Shown here in pieces: positions 41,748 to 50,672 of a stretch of DNA of 64,000 bases. The DNA lies in the NCBI GenBank assembly GCA_050248275.1, contig JBFWSR010000016.1, positions 1 to 64,000 of the forward strand, in the 5' to 3' direction. Source of the stretch: CAILZL01 sp050248275. GTDB taxonomy: Bacteria; Pseudomonadota; Gammaproteobacteria; Steroidobacterales; Steroidobacteraceae. Made by a program: the position numbers and the translations under genes. Numbering within the stretch: position 1 is the first letter of the stretch; each line of letters starts with the position of its first letter. A model generated the notes under the pieces. It did not search any database. It was not told the DNA's origin and saw only the letters and a program-made list of their open reading frames with translations.

Positions 41748-43658
41748 TTAATAGTCTCGAGCCGCCAGGGCGCGAGCAATGTAATCCGCTTTGACGGTTG
41801 CTCGCGGCACGCGACCTGCAAACCAGCTACGCACATCTTCTTCCAGGCCGATGCCATGCATGTAGTTGTATAGCGCCTTGTTGAGCGCCTGACCCAGGGC
41901 ATCGTGATCCACGCCGGTCGGATCGATAAAACCGATGTCGTTCCTGGCGAAGGTGATAGTGGGTAAGGGCGCCAGCTGCACGCCGTATTCTTCAGGATGC
42001 ATGCCCACCGGCGAATGCACGGTACAGGCGAAACGGTGAAAGAAGCCCGACTGGATGCAGCCTTCGGCAAACAACTGGCGCACATACTCCAGCGCATCCA
42101 CCGTGTCCTGCACGGTCTGGGTCGGAAAACCGTACATCAGATAGGCATGCACCAGAATGCCGGCATCGGTGAATGCGCGCGTCACGCGCGCCACCTGCGC
42201 CACGGAGACGCCTTTTTTCATCAGCTTGAGTAAACGATCCGAGGCCACTTCCAGACCGCCCGAGATGGCGATGCAGCCACTGTCGGCCAGTTGCCGGCAT
42301 AGCTCAGGACTGAAGGATTTTTCAAAACGAATGTTGCCCCACCAGGAAATCGCCACATGACGGCGCTGCAATTCGGCGGCGAGCGCTTTCAATGATTTGG
42401 GCGGTGCGGCTTCATCGACAAAATGAAAGCCGGTCTGGCCGGTTTCCCTGACGATGGCTTCGATGCGATCCACCAATACACTGGCGGATGCGGTTTCATA
42501 GCGCGAGATGTAATCCAGACTGACATCGCAGAAGCTGCATTTTTTCCAGTAACAGCCATGTGCCACCGTCAGCTTGTTCCAGCGGCCATCGGACCACAGC
42601 CGATGCATGGGGTTGAGCATGTCCAGCAGCGACAGATAGCGATTCAGCGGCAGTCCATCCCAGGTGGGCGTGCCTATGTCGGCAAAGGGAATGTCGGGCT
42701 CGGCATGATTGATGAACCGCACAATGCCTTTGTCGCACACATAGGTACGCACGAGGTGATGTTCGGCTCGTTTGCCTTGCACATGTTCCACCAGCGCCAG
42801 TACCGGCAGCTCGCCATCGTCGAGCGTCACATAGTCGAAGTAATCGAACACGCGCGGTTCGTTGAGTTCACGCAATTCGGTATTCACAAAGCCGCCGCCC
42901 AATGCAGTGACGATGGCAGGGGCATGGGCCTTGATGGCCTGCGCAATGCGAAACGCCGCATAGACCGCGCCCGGAAAAGGCACGGAAATCAGTACCAGCT
43001 CCGGTTGATGCTTGTCTATCGCACCCAGCGTCAGTTTGCGCAGGGTGTTGTCCACCAGATTCAACGGAGCCGCCAATGCCTGGGCGAGCGGTTCAAAGGT
43101 GGGCTGGCTTTGCGCCAGCGATTCTGCGTAACGTACAAACTCGAAGCGGCCATCCACTGCATCGCGCAGCACATCGGCGATGTCATTCAAGTACAGCGTC
43201 GCCAGATGACGCGCACGATCCTGGGTTCCCAGCGCGCCAAATGCCCAGGCCAGCGGATCGCCGCCTGCCTCATCTACATAGGCTTCCAATGCAGCGAAGC
43301 GCGGTCCTTCGGGCAGGAAGGAGCGACTGGCGATGCGATGCGCCAGCGTCGAATCATGTCCCTGCAAAAAACCAATGGTTGCGGCGATGGTGCCGAGGTA
43401 TCGCGGATACTGCGCGGCAAACGCCTGTATGCGTTCCGAACGCTGGCGCGCCGGCATGGCGGCGATGCGTTCGTGAATGGCCTGCAGGCCCTCAACCGAA
43501 AACAATTCAAGCACCAGCGCCAGCGCCAGATCTTCCTGCGCGGCAGTGACGCCACGGGAACGCAGAAAACCAGTCAGATATGCCGTCGATGGGTACGGCG
43601 TATTGAGCTGTGTCATCGGCGGAATGATGGCAAGAACACGACAGGATGGAGCGGACAT
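41748..43658 (-). CDS. B12-binding-domain radical SAM protein of unknown function
   Basis: About 636 residues. An N-terminal part (PPMTQLNTPYPSTAYLTGFLRSRG) and a cobalamin-binding-like domain (about 220-300: PELVLISVPFPGAVYAAFRIAQAIKAH, ALGGGFVNTELREL) lead to a radical SAM core from about 365. The cluster motif is CYWKKCSFC, that is Cys-x4-Cys-x2-Cys, rather than the common Cys-x3-Cys-x2-Cys. Later motifs are GFHFVDEAAPP, AISGGLEVASDRLLKLMKKGV and HAYLMYGFPTQT. I start at ATG 43658. It is a single gene; nothing nearby names a substrate. Methylation or C-C chemistry are possibilities of the family only. Confidence 0.8.
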   Translation of the reverse strand: MSAPSCRVLAIIPPMTQLNTPYPSTAYLTGFLRSRGVTAAQEDLALALVLELFSVEGLQAIHERIAAMPARQRSERIQAFAAQYPRYLGTIAATIGFLQGHDSTLAHRIASRSFLPEGPRFAALEAYVDEAGGDPLAWAFGALGTQDRARHLATLYLNDIADVLRDAVDGRFEFVRYAESLAQSQPTFEPLAQALAAPLNLVDNTLRKLTLGAIDKHQPELVLISVPFPGAVYAAFRIAQAIKAHAPAIVTALGGGFVNTELRELNEPRVFDYFDYVTLDDGELPVLALVEHVQGKRAEHHLVRTYVCDKGIVRFINHAEPDIPFADIGTPTWDGLPLNRYLSLLDMLNPMHRLWSDGRWNKLTVAHGCYWKKCSFCDVSLDYISRYETASASVLVDRIEAIVRETGQTGFHFVDEAAPPKSLKALAAELQRRHVAISWWGNIRFEKSFSPELCRQLADSGCIAISGGLEVASDRLLKLMKKGVSVAQVARVTRAFTDAGILVHAYLMYGFPTQTVQDTVDALEYVRQLFAEGCIQSGFFHRFACTVHSPVGMHPEEYGVQLAPLPTITFARNDIGFIDPTGVDHDALGQALNKALYNYMHGIGLEEDVRSWFAGRVPRATVKADYIARALAARDY

Positions 43659-44127
43659 GAAGACAGTTGGTGTTAACAATGAGTTGCTAGCCTAACAATA
43701 TTCGATTGTCCATGCCTGCACGGGGGGGCGGCTAGCGAACTTTCTGTAAGTGGAATTGCTACATGATGCGATGCACGAGTGGCTGATGGGTTGCACGGGC
43801 GGCAGATTTGATCTTGATGCACTTGCCGCCAGCGCGGGATAAAGGCAATCGGAGGGAAAGAGTTGCGCAAACAGTGGCATGCATCGGCCAGGATGGGTGT
43901 TCCTGTCTGGCTGATATTCACAACGCGCGACGCAAACCCGCGCTGCGCCTGTGCTGGCAAGTGGGTGATCCTGCCGGAATTATTCCTGTCCAATTAGTCA
44001 CTTGTCAGGCTGATAGTTCAACAGGGGTCGTCATGCTGGCGAAGCTTGCATTCATGAGCGCCGGTTATCGCGGCAATGTGGCGACGATTTTCCGATATTT
44101 GATGCGGTTCAGGAGTATGGTGGCAAC
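43659..44127. other. 469-base region without a supported gene
   Basis: Open frames here have no recognisable protein family and no good ribosome-binding sites. The region includes the presumed start of transcription of the radical SAM gene, a short imperfect dyad (CAATATTCGATTG near 43696), a run of seven G at about 43722, and the leader of the small gene at 44128. I see no RNA gene. Confidence 0.4.
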
Positions 44128-44448
44128 ATGGCCAATCCAATGCTGCATCCTGTGCCGAATCCCGATCTCAATCGCGAAGCCGAATATCGAGTCGAATCGA
44201 TTGCGCGCACCACCACGCCAGCCGGTCTCGAAGGCATCTGGTACCAATACGTGATCGCTCAGGGCACCAACCTGATCAAAGGCATGCGCTGCGGCGACAA
44301 GGCGCAGGTGGATGGTGAAGTGCGTGACATGGTCGAACGCCTGAATGAACGACGTGTCGGTAAAACCAGGCCGCGCGTGAAGGCAGCACCGCAGCCCGCC
44401 AGCGTCGCGTCCAAAACCAATCAGGGCGCTGCAGACCGCCCAGTGTAG
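44128..44448 (+). CDS. Short conserved-looking hypothetical protein
   Basis: A 106-residue soluble protein. The folded part is about 1-75 (EAEYRVESIARTTTPAGLEGIWYQYVIAQGTNLIKGMRCG and EVRDMVERLNERRVGKTRPR). The last 30 residues are Ala/Pro/Lys-rich and likely disordered. AGGAG at 44111-44115 is 12 bases before ATG 44128, rather far. I do not recognise a family or function. It stands alone and is convergent with the TMTC-like gene. Confidence 0.5.
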   Translation: MANPMLHPVPNPDLNREAEYRVESIARTTTPAGLEGIWYQYVIAQGTNLIKGMRCGDKAQVDGEVRDMVERLNERRVGKTRPRVKAAPQPASVASKTNQGAADRPV

Positions 44449-44501
44449 TCTGGCTGGCGATATCAATTCGCGCGCTTGCTATGAGTCGTGAACAGCAATT
44501 C

Positions 44502-45914
44502 CTACTCTGCGTCGCAATTTGACCTGTCAGTGCCGGGCAGTGTGCCGGCGCGCAGCAATTGCCGATTGATACGCGCATGAAAGTCCTGTGGTTCCAGCGC
44601 AATGGCGCGTTCGAATTCACTATCCGCCTCTTGCGGCTGACAGGCTAGAGCATAAGCCATGCCGAGATTGTTGGCCGCCCGGGCGCTGGCCGGGTTCTGT
44701 GCCGCAGCGGTCTGCCAGAAACTGATCTCGGTAGCGTAAACCTCGTTGCGTCGCACAGTGTTTAAGGCAAGCAGCGCCAGTAGTGCGGCGATGGTCAGTT
44801 TCCCGGGGAAAGTTTGTTGTAGGCGGAATCGCGTGCTGCATGACGCCACCAGCCAGGACGGTCCCGCCAGCGCCAGATAAAGCTGCCGATCATTGGCTGT
44901 ATCCAGTCTCGGCAACAGCGTGTTGGTGGGTAGCAGACAGACCAGAAACCACAGGATGGCGAATGCCGCAGTCGATGAACGGCGTAATTGCCGAAGACTC
45001 CAGCCGGCCAGCATGAGCCACATGGCCAGCAACATGATGGAGAGCAGGTCGGGCTGCGTCACAGTGACGAGCTGTGGATCAGCATTCATATGGTTGATGC
45101 GCAGCAACTGACCGGCGAGATACAGCAGTGCATGCGCCTGCGTCAGGAGATTATCGCCAACAGAGCGGATGTTCAGGCTGAAAGACAGTAATTGCTGATA
45201 CGCGGGCAGTAACCACGCAATGCCAAGGGCTGCGATGGCCACAGCCAGCGGTATCCACAAACGCTGTGCAAAGCCGGGCGAACCGGGCGTGCCGGCGGAC
45301 CACAACCAGAACAACAGTGGCATGACCAGTGCGGTTTCCTTGACGGCGACGGCCAGCAGCAAGGTGCAGCAGCACGCCGTGATATACCTGCGTCGCGCTG
45401 ACATATCGACGGCGGTTTCGCTGCGGGCCCATGCATAAAGACTCAGTAACGAAAACAGCACGGCCAGTGAGCTGGAGCGGCCGCTGATGTAAGTCACCGC
45501 TTCAGTCTGGGCGGGATGCAGGGCAAACAGCAGGCCGGTCAGCAGTGCCGTCCAGCGTGCCCGGGTTGCAGTCAGACCTTGCTGTAGTCCCTTGAGAGTA
45601 AACAGCGCAGTGATCAATGTTGCATTGAGGACATGTACAACCATATTGAAAACCCGGAAATCGCGGGGTCCGTGGCCCAGCGCATGGTTAAGCGCGTAAC
45701 TGAGTTTGAGCAGTGGCCGCATACCCGGCATGGCGGCCAGCCATGCCGACAGCGACTGGACGCGCGGTTCGTTGACAATCACATTCCAGTCATCGAACTG
45801 GAAGCTTGCATCCAGCGAAGGCCACCACACGGCAGTGATGACCGAGCCCAACAGCAGCGCTCTCAGCCATAATGGCGGGGTCGATAGTCGTCCGTTAATG
45901 AACGAGTGATGCAT
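44502..45914 (-). CDS. TMTC-like polytopic membrane protein with a short TPR tail
   Basis: A 470-residue inner-membrane protein with about ten hydrophobic helices between residues 15 and 390. The first loop has FQFDDWNVIVNEPRVQSL, the acidic-loop pattern of GT-C glycosyltransferases and TMTC-type proteins, and HPAQTEAVTYISGRSSSLAVLFSLLSLYAW is another family stretch. After the last helix come about 55 residues that hold only one and a half tetratricopeptide repeats (NPASARAANNLGMAYALACQPQEADSEFERAIALEPQDFHARINRQLL), far fewer than in eukaryotic TMTC. A sugar-transfer role is inferred. ATG 45914 lies 20 bases inside the carboxypeptidase gene, so translation is coupled. Confidence 0.7.
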   Translation of the reverse strand: MHHSFINGRLSTPPLWLRALLLGSVITAVWWPSLDASFQFDDWNVIVNEPRVQSLSAWLAAMPGMRPLLKLSYALNHALGHGPRDFRVFNMVVHVLNATLITALFTLKGLQQGLTATRARWTALLTGLLFALHPAQTEAVTYISGRSSSLAVLFSLLSLYAWARSETAVDMSARRRYITACCCTLLLAVAVKETALVMPLLFWLWSAGTPGSPGFAQRLWIPLAVAIAALGIAWLLPAYQQLLSFSLNIRSVGDNLLTQAHALLYLAGQLLRINHMNADPQLVTVTQPDLLSIMLLAMWLMLAGWSLRQLRRSSTAAFAILWFLVCLLPTNTLLPRLDTANDRQLYLALAGPSWLVASCSTRFRLQQTFPGKLTIAALLALLALNTVRRNEVYATEISFWQTAAAQNPASARAANNLGMAYALACQPQEADSEFERAIALEPQDFHARINRQLLRAGTLPGTDRSNCDAE

Positions 45915-46731
45915 TTGCAAAAGCGTTCTCGATCATGCCATGCGCGAGCCACCAGCGTTGGCGAGCGCCGAGCATGACCAGCCACACTTCGTGTTCATCG
46001 CGCCGCACCAGTGCAATCAGGCATTGGCCTGCCTGTTGCGTATAGCCGGTTTTCATGCCCAGCGTACCCGGCAGGCGACCCAGCAATTGATTGGTATTGG
46101 TGAACGCAATCTGCCGGCCGGCGCGAGTCGTCAGGGTGGCGTGGTCTGCGGCTGCCAGCGTCGCAATCAGTCGTTGTCGATGCGCCGCCTGAGCCAGTTT
46201 CAGCAGGTCAGTAGCGGTTGTGTATTGACCGGGCGCATCAAAGCCACAGGGATCGACAAAGTGCGAATCGTGCATGCCCAGCGCATTCGCGCGTGCGTTC
46301 ATGCGCATGACGAAATTCGCCCAGTCGGGCGCTGCATTTTCCACCAGTGTCAGACAGGCATCATTGGCGGAGTGGATCAGCATCGCCGCCAGCGCGGCGC
46401 CGGCGCGTATCTGGTCATCGGGGCGCAGGCCGACATGCGATGGTTCGGCGCGCGCGGCTGCTGCGCTGACCGTTATCCAGCGCTCGTTCGACCAGTCGGA
46501 TTCCAGCAGCACCAGTGCAGTGAGCAGCTTGACCAGCGACGCTGCGGGCAGGCGTGTCGTAGCGGCATGTTGTCCCAGTATTTGGCCATCGAATAACAGC
46601 AGGTAGCTGCGCGCTGCCTGTGGATAGGGATCAGGCGCCTCTGCTCGCGCTACTGACAGCCAGCCGCACAGTAGCATCATGAAGCCAGCCAGGCGGCTGC
46701 ATGATGTGCAGCATGGATGACGCAACAGCAA
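45895..46731 (-). CDS. D-alanyl-D-alanine carboxypeptidase-type serine peptidase (S11), without the C-terminal domain
   Basis: A 278-residue penicillin-binding-protein-fold enzyme that would trim peptidoglycan stem peptides in the periplasm. The three active-site motifs are present: SLVK in LPAASLVKLLTALV, SAN in IHSANDACLTLV, and KTG in LGMKTGYTQQAG. A signal peptide covers about 1-30. The C-terminal beta-rich domain and membrane anchor of PBP5 are absent, as in PBP7-like enzymes. The start is unsure: TTG 46731 gives the better signal sequence, ATG 46680 is the alternative. It overlaps the TMTC-like gene and starts six bases after the DUF3617 stop. Confidence 0.82.
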   Translation of the reverse strand: MLLRHPCCTSCSRLAGFMMLLCGWLSVARAEAPDPYPQAARSYLLLFDGQILGQHAATTRLPAASLVKLLTALVLLESDWSNERWITVSAAAARAEPSHVGLRPDDQIRAGAALAAMLIHSANDACLTLVENAAPDWANFVMRMNARANALGMHDSHFVDPCGFDAPGQYTTATDLLKLAQAAHRQRLIATLAAADHATLTTRAGRQIAFTNTNQLLGRLPGTLGMKTGYTQQAGQCLIALVRRDEHEVWLVMLGARQRWWLAHGMIENAFANASLVH

Positions 46732-46737
46732 AGCGGA

Positions 46738-47709
46738 TCAATTGCCGAACAGGCCGCCCAGCGCCTTTTTGCCCTTGCCAAACAGACCCTTTGTCTTGTC
46801 TTTGGAATTGTCAGGCGAGGCGGGAGCATTCTCATCGCCGCTTTGCACCATCAGGTTCGTGTAGTTTGAGCAGAAGTTGCGATACTTCTCATTGACGGCG
46901 GTATAACGACGGCCCGCGCATTGCGCGTTGGCCAGCTCGGCCGCTTGCGCCGAACATTCCTTGACGAGGAAATCCAGCTGGCCACTGTTTTCTGCGGTGC
47001 TGCACAGATTGGCGCGCACTTTCTCGACACCCGTTCCGCATAGTCTGGCAGAGTCGTTCAGGGGTGTGGCGCCGGGTTGCGCTGCCTGGCCCTGCTGGGC
47101 ATACATGCGCTGCATATCCGCTTGCGACAGGAATGACTTGTGGGTCTGGAAATTCGTGCAGTAGGTTTTAATGTCCTGCGGGTCCTTGCAGTTGGCCATC
47201 ATGCTGGGCATCGCCGCTGACTTTGCTGCCTCGCGGCACTGTTCCCTGGTGAGCTGGGCCATCTGCTGCTGGCTCTGTTCCACCATCTGCCTGGCCTTGG
47301 TATTGATTTCGCCGCCATCGCAGGCGCCGAGTTTCTGGCCTTCGTAGTTCATGGTCATCTGCGCGCCTTGTGCATTGACTTTCATGCTGCCCTTGTAGTG
47401 ATCGGGGCCGAGATAGGTGATCTCGCCCGATCCTTCCATCGCATCCTTGCCGGTACAGCGCATCTTGAAGCTTTGCGTGTTGCCGCTGCGTTTGGTGTCA
47501 TAGGTGGTGCAGTTTTTGTCGGCCGGAATGGGCGCGTCCTGGTTGCCGGCGGCCTTGCAAATCTCATTGGTCGAGCCGGGCATCGACATGCCTTCCATTT
47601 GCATCGAGCTGGTGACGCGCCATTTCTCGCCGCTCGCTGCGAGTTGCCCCCATGCCAGCGTCGATGTGCCGCACAGAGCCAACAGTAAGAATCGGGACGC
47701 GTTATTCAT
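46738..47709 (-). CDS. DUF3617 family secreted protein
   Basis: A 323-residue protein with a Sec signal (about 1-20, LLLALCGTSTLAWGQ). The DUF3617 region (about 22-150) contains GEKWRVTSSMQMEGMSMPGSTNEICKAA and YDTKRSGNTQSFKMRCTGKDAMEGSGEITYLGPDHYKGSMKV. A second, Cys-rich half (nine Cys spaced through 150-290) is probably held by disulfides. The tail is lysine/glycine-rich (KGLFGKGKKALGGLFGN). I start at ATG 47709, with GGAG eight bases upstream. Function unknown. It may form a transcription unit with the two genes downstream. Confidence 0.75.
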   Translation of the reverse strand: MNNASRFLLLALCGTSTLAWGQLAASGEKWRVTSSMQMEGMSMPGSTNEICKAAGNQDAPIPADKNCTTYDTKRSGNTQSFKMRCTGKDAMEGSGEITYLGPDHYKGSMKVNAQGAQMTMNYEGQKLGACDGGEINTKARQMVEQSQQQMAQLTREQCREAAKSAAMPSMMANCKDPQDIKTYCTNFQTHKSFLSQADMQRMYAQQGQAAQPGATPLNDSARLCGTGVEKVRANLCSTAENSGQLDFLVKECSAQAAELANAQCAGRRYTAVNEKYRNFCSNYTNLMVQSGDENAPASPDNSKDKTKGLFGKGKKALGGLFGN

Positions 47710-47800
47710 CTTGATTTCTCCCATGCAATGATTCAAGCGTACCGCAGTTGCGGCAGCCGGTGTATCCGATGTTCCGAGAGGCATCTGCGATAAAGGATCA

Positions 47801-48547
47801 TCAGAGGCTGAACGGCAGTATCTTGATGACGGCCATTGGCTGGCGGCGCACCACGGCAGTGTAGGTGGCGGTCTTGACTTCAAAGGGGAGGAGTACGGTT
47901 TCCTGCCAGCTCAGATGGTTTTTCTGCAGCAACTGGTCGATTTCCGCGGCGAGAGCCGGGTTGCGTGACTGGAGTTGCGACCTTGAAAGGGCTGCCTGAT
48001 TTGGCGCAATGCCTGCCTGTTCAAGCGGTACGTAATATTGCGGCATGAACTGCGGGCCGACGCCGAATGCGCCGTAAAACACCATATCACTGCGCGCTGC
48101 GGGGTCATCGGGTATCGACAGCGCTACAAACTTTGGAACAAATACCGGCAGTTCGCGATAAGCGGGCAGCCTGGTCTTGCGCAGGAAGTCCGGCACGATG
48201 TCGCTGGCCTGCACCAGTTGAAAACGCTGACCATCGAAGACGCCGTATACCATGCGGCTGACATAACCGGAGTACAGGCCATAACTGAGTGCGGTGATCT
48301 GCACGATGGCGATCAGGCTCATATCCAGTGTGAGTGCGCGTCGTGATTTTTCCGGATTGAACAGGATCAGGGTCATGATCGGGCCCAGCACCACGTCGAT
48401 GCCGATGATCAGCGTCAACAGCATCAGGCCGCCGAGCGCCCAGAAAAACGGCAGCGGATACCAATAGAACAACAGCAGGCAGATCACTATCGAAGAAAGG
48501 GAGGCGCTGATCAGCAGATGCGTCAGGGCAGCTTTGATGCGGGTCAT
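47801..48547 (-). CDS. TfpX/TfpZ-type pilin accessory membrane protein
   Basis: A 248-residue protein with three to four membrane helices in the first 110 residues (SSIVICLLLFYWYPLPFFWALGGLMLLTLIIGIDVVLGPIMTLILFNP), followed by a soluble region. The pattern, notably IDVVLGPIMTLI and LIAIVQITALSYGLY, fits the accessory proteins that in Xanthomonas- and Moraxella-type bacteria sit beside type IV pilin genes and are needed for pilin stability or modification. No pilin gene is in the window. I start at ATG 48547. Confidence 0.75.
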   Translation of the reverse strand: MTRIKAALTHLLISASLSSIVICLLLFYWYPLPFFWALGGLMLLTLIIGIDVVLGPIMTLILFNPEKSRRALTLDMSLIAIVQITALSYGLYSGYVSRMVYGVFDGQRFQLVQASDIVPDFLRKTRLPAYRELPVFVPKFVALSIPDDPAARSDMVFYGAFGVGPQFMPQYYVPLEQAGIAPNQAALSRSQLQSRNPALAAEIDQLLQKNHLSWQETVLLPFEVKTATYTAVVRRQPMAVIKILPFSL

Positions 48548-48616
48548 ATCAGAGAAACAAAGCAGGGGGACCAGAATAATTATATTCAGCCGATGTGAAT
48601 TGCAAAGCACATGGCT

Positions 48617-49021
48617 CTAACGCTGTATCGAGCGCAGATAGTCCACCATGCGCGCAATCAATTCATCGCTGCGCGCCCGGCGGGCGGGATCGTCGCCGCT
48701 CATGCCATAGAACTCCTGACCCCACACCGGCATGTCGCGGGTGCCATGGGCAGTGCGCGGCTCGCGACCGTCGATGATCTGTGTAATGGTTTCGTCAGGA
48801 AAATGGCCATCGCGACGCCGGGCAATCCGGGTCAGATCCGGTGCTTTGACCTTGAGCGATCCTGCCACCGGGCCGTTGCCATGTGCGTGTGCGCCGTGGC
48901 AACTGGCGCAGAACACGCGATACAGTTCGGCACCGGAATAATCGGGCGCTTCATCCGCATGCAGTGACAACGGGGCGGTCGCCATCATCAGTGCCGTCAA
49001 GGTCATACTTAATTTATTCAT
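48617..49021 (-). CDS. Periplasmic c-type cytochrome (single heme)
   Basis: A 134-residue secreted protein with a signal peptide (about 1-24, MMATAPLSLHADE). The heme-binding motif is CASCH in YRVFCASCHGAHAHGNG. A likely Met ligand is in DMPVWGQEF near residue 105. It resembles class I cytochromes of the cytochrome c5/CccA type that carry electrons in the periplasm. The gene starts 17 bases after the ABC permease stop and has AGGAG before ATG 49021, so it may be co-transcribed with the transporter; a functional link is not evident. Confidence 0.88.
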   Translation of the reverse strand: MNKLSMTLTALMMATAPLSLHADEAPDYSGAELYRVFCASCHGAHAHGNGPVAGSLKVKAPDLTRIARRRDGHFPDETITQIIDGREPRTAHGTRDMPVWGQEFYGMSGDDPARRARSDELIARMVDYLRSIQR

Positions 49022-49037
49022 GATGCATTCTCCTGTG

Positions 49038-49799
49038 TCAGGCTTCGATACGGGCAAAGCACCAGCTGGCGATGCTCAGCATCAGCGCTGACAGCAACAG
49101 CAGTACGATGATGTCTGCGCTGAAGCCGTATAACAGCGTCCGGGTCAGGGCGCCGCGCACGCCATCCACGCCGTAACTCAGCGGATTCAGCCGCATCAGT
49201 AGGTGTAATGTCGCCGGCACCTGATTGGCCGGGAACAGCGCGCCGGAAAAGAAGAACAACGGCATGACCAGGAAGTTCATGATCAGGGGAAAGGCATGCA
49301 TGTCCTCCACCAGCGACCCCAGCGTGGTGCCGATCGCGGCGAACAGAATGGCGATCAGGAACAGAAACAGCAGCGCCAGTGGCAGCATGGCGGGATGCTC
49401 GATACGAAAGCCGGCGATGAGGCAGATGAGCGCAACCATCAAACCCTGGATCACGGCCACCGTCGCGCCGCCCAGGATGCGTCCGGCGACAATCTGCATC
49501 CGCGCCACCGGCGCCACCAAGGTTTCCTTGAGAAAACCGAATTGCCGGTCCCAGATCATTTCCATGCCGGAGAACATGGCCGTGAACAGTACGCCCATGC
49601 AGATGATGCCCGGCGCCAGAAACTGCAAATAGCTGCCGTTGCCTGCTTTCTCGAATGTCTGGCCGAAGCCGAAGCCCAGTCCCACCAGAAACAATAGCGG
49701 CTGCGCCAGCGAACCCACCATGCGGGCGCGCGAACGTACATAGTGTTTCAACTGGCGTAGCCACAACGCATAAATGACGTTCATCGTTGCCTGATCCAT
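49038..49799 (-). CDS. ABC-2 type transporter permease
   Basis: A 253-residue inner-membrane protein with six hydrophobic helices and the ABC-2 signature LIMNFLVMPLFFFSGALFPANQVPATLHLLMRLNPLSYGVDGVRGAL. It starts inside the 3' end of the ATPase gene (19-base overlap), so both form one DrrAB-like exporter. Substrates in this family range from antibiotics to polysaccharide or lipid, and nothing nearby narrows it. ATG 49784 is an alternative start. Confidence 0.9.
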   Translation of the reverse strand: MDQATMNVIYALWLRQLKHYVRSRARMVGSLAQPLLFLVGLGFGFGQTFEKAGNGSYLQFLAPGIICMGVLFTAMFSGMEMIWDRQFGFLKETLVAPVARMQIVAGRILGGATVAVIQGLMVALICLIAGFRIEHPAMLPLALLFLFLIAILFAAIGTTLGSLVEDMHAFPLIMNFLVMPLFFFSGALFPANQVPATLHLLMRLNPLSYGVDGVRGALTRTLLYGFSADIIVLLLLSALMLSIASWCFARIEA

Positions 49800-50590
49800 G
49801 CCTTGGAGACATCACGCATGCGTTGCTGGGCATCCGCTTCTTCGTTGCGGATGCCACGGCCGGTCAGGGCGATGAACGCTTCTTCCAGCGTCTGTTTTTG
49901 CGTGCGCTGCTTGAGCGCCTGCGCGGTGCCGCGCGCAATGATCTTGCCGTGATCGACCACTGCGATCTGGTCGGCAATCCGATCCGCCTCGTCCATGTAA
50001 TGAGTGGTGAACAGTACGGTCATGCCCTGTTCCTGCACCACGCGTTGCACATAGCTCCATATGTGATTGCGGGTTTGCGGGTCCAGTCCCAGCGTGGGTT
50101 CGTCCATGAACAGCACCCGGGGCGTATGCAACAGCCCGCGCGCGATTTCCAGCCGGCGTTTCATGCCGCCGGAAAAAGTCTTGACCAGACTGTCGCGGCG
50201 TTCCCATAGCTCAACGAATTTCAGGAACTCTGCAACGCGCTGCCGGCGGGATGCCGCAGGCAGGTCGTACAGCACCGCATGCAGTTCCAGGTTTTCCCTG
50301 GCGGTCAGTTCGTTATCCAGGCTGGGGTCCTGAAACACAATACCGAAGGAACGGCGTGTCGCCATGGGCTCCTTGACAGGGTCGTGACCGTCCAAGAGCA
50401 CGCTGCCACTGGTGGGTTTAAGCGTGGTGGTCAGGATCTTGATGGTGGTGCTCTTGCCGGCGCCATTCGGGCCGAGCAGCGCGAATATCTGTCCGGCTGG
50501 CACCTCGAATGACAGGTTGTCAACGGCGCGAAAGCTGCCGAAGTCTTTGACTAGCGAGTTGACACTGATCAAGGTGGCTGTCCGTTTCAC
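49781..50590 (-). CDS. ABC transporter ATP-binding protein (DrrA-like)
   Basis: A 269-residue ATPase. Walker A is LLGPNGAGKSTT (about 38-49), the Q loop is IVFQDPSLDNELT, the signature FSGGMKRRLEIARGLL, and Walker B VLFMDEPTLGLDP. The C-terminal stretch TLEEAFIALTGRGIRNEE is typical of daunorubicin-resistance-type exporters. First gene of an operon with the ABC-2 permease and perhaps the cytochrome. It diverges from the MAPEG gene across 82 bases. Confidence 0.93.
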   Translation of the reverse strand: MKRTATLISVNSLVKDFGSFRAVDNLSFEVPAGQIFALLGPNGAGKSTTIKILTTTLKPTSGSVLLDGHDPVKEPMATRRSFGIVFQDPSLDNELTARENLELHAVLYDLPAASRRQRVAEFLKFVELWERRDSLVKTFSGGMKRRLEIARGLLHTPRVLFMDEPTLGLDPQTRNHIWSYVQRVVQEQGMTVLFTTHYMDEADRIADQIAVVDHGKIIARGTAQALKQRTQKQTLEEAFIALTGRGIRNEEADAQQRMRDVSKAWIRQR

Positions 50591-50672
50591 TCAATTACCG
50601 CCATGATAAGTGGGTAACGCAAACTTGTCCTGCCGCCGGGACTGAATAAATGGCAACCGCGAGGTATGAGCA

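Noticed and set aside
42423..43676. 417-codon open frame opposite the radical SAM gene
   Set aside because: The minus-strand frame carries clear radical SAM and B12 motifs. The opposite frame has no family features and follows from codon bias.
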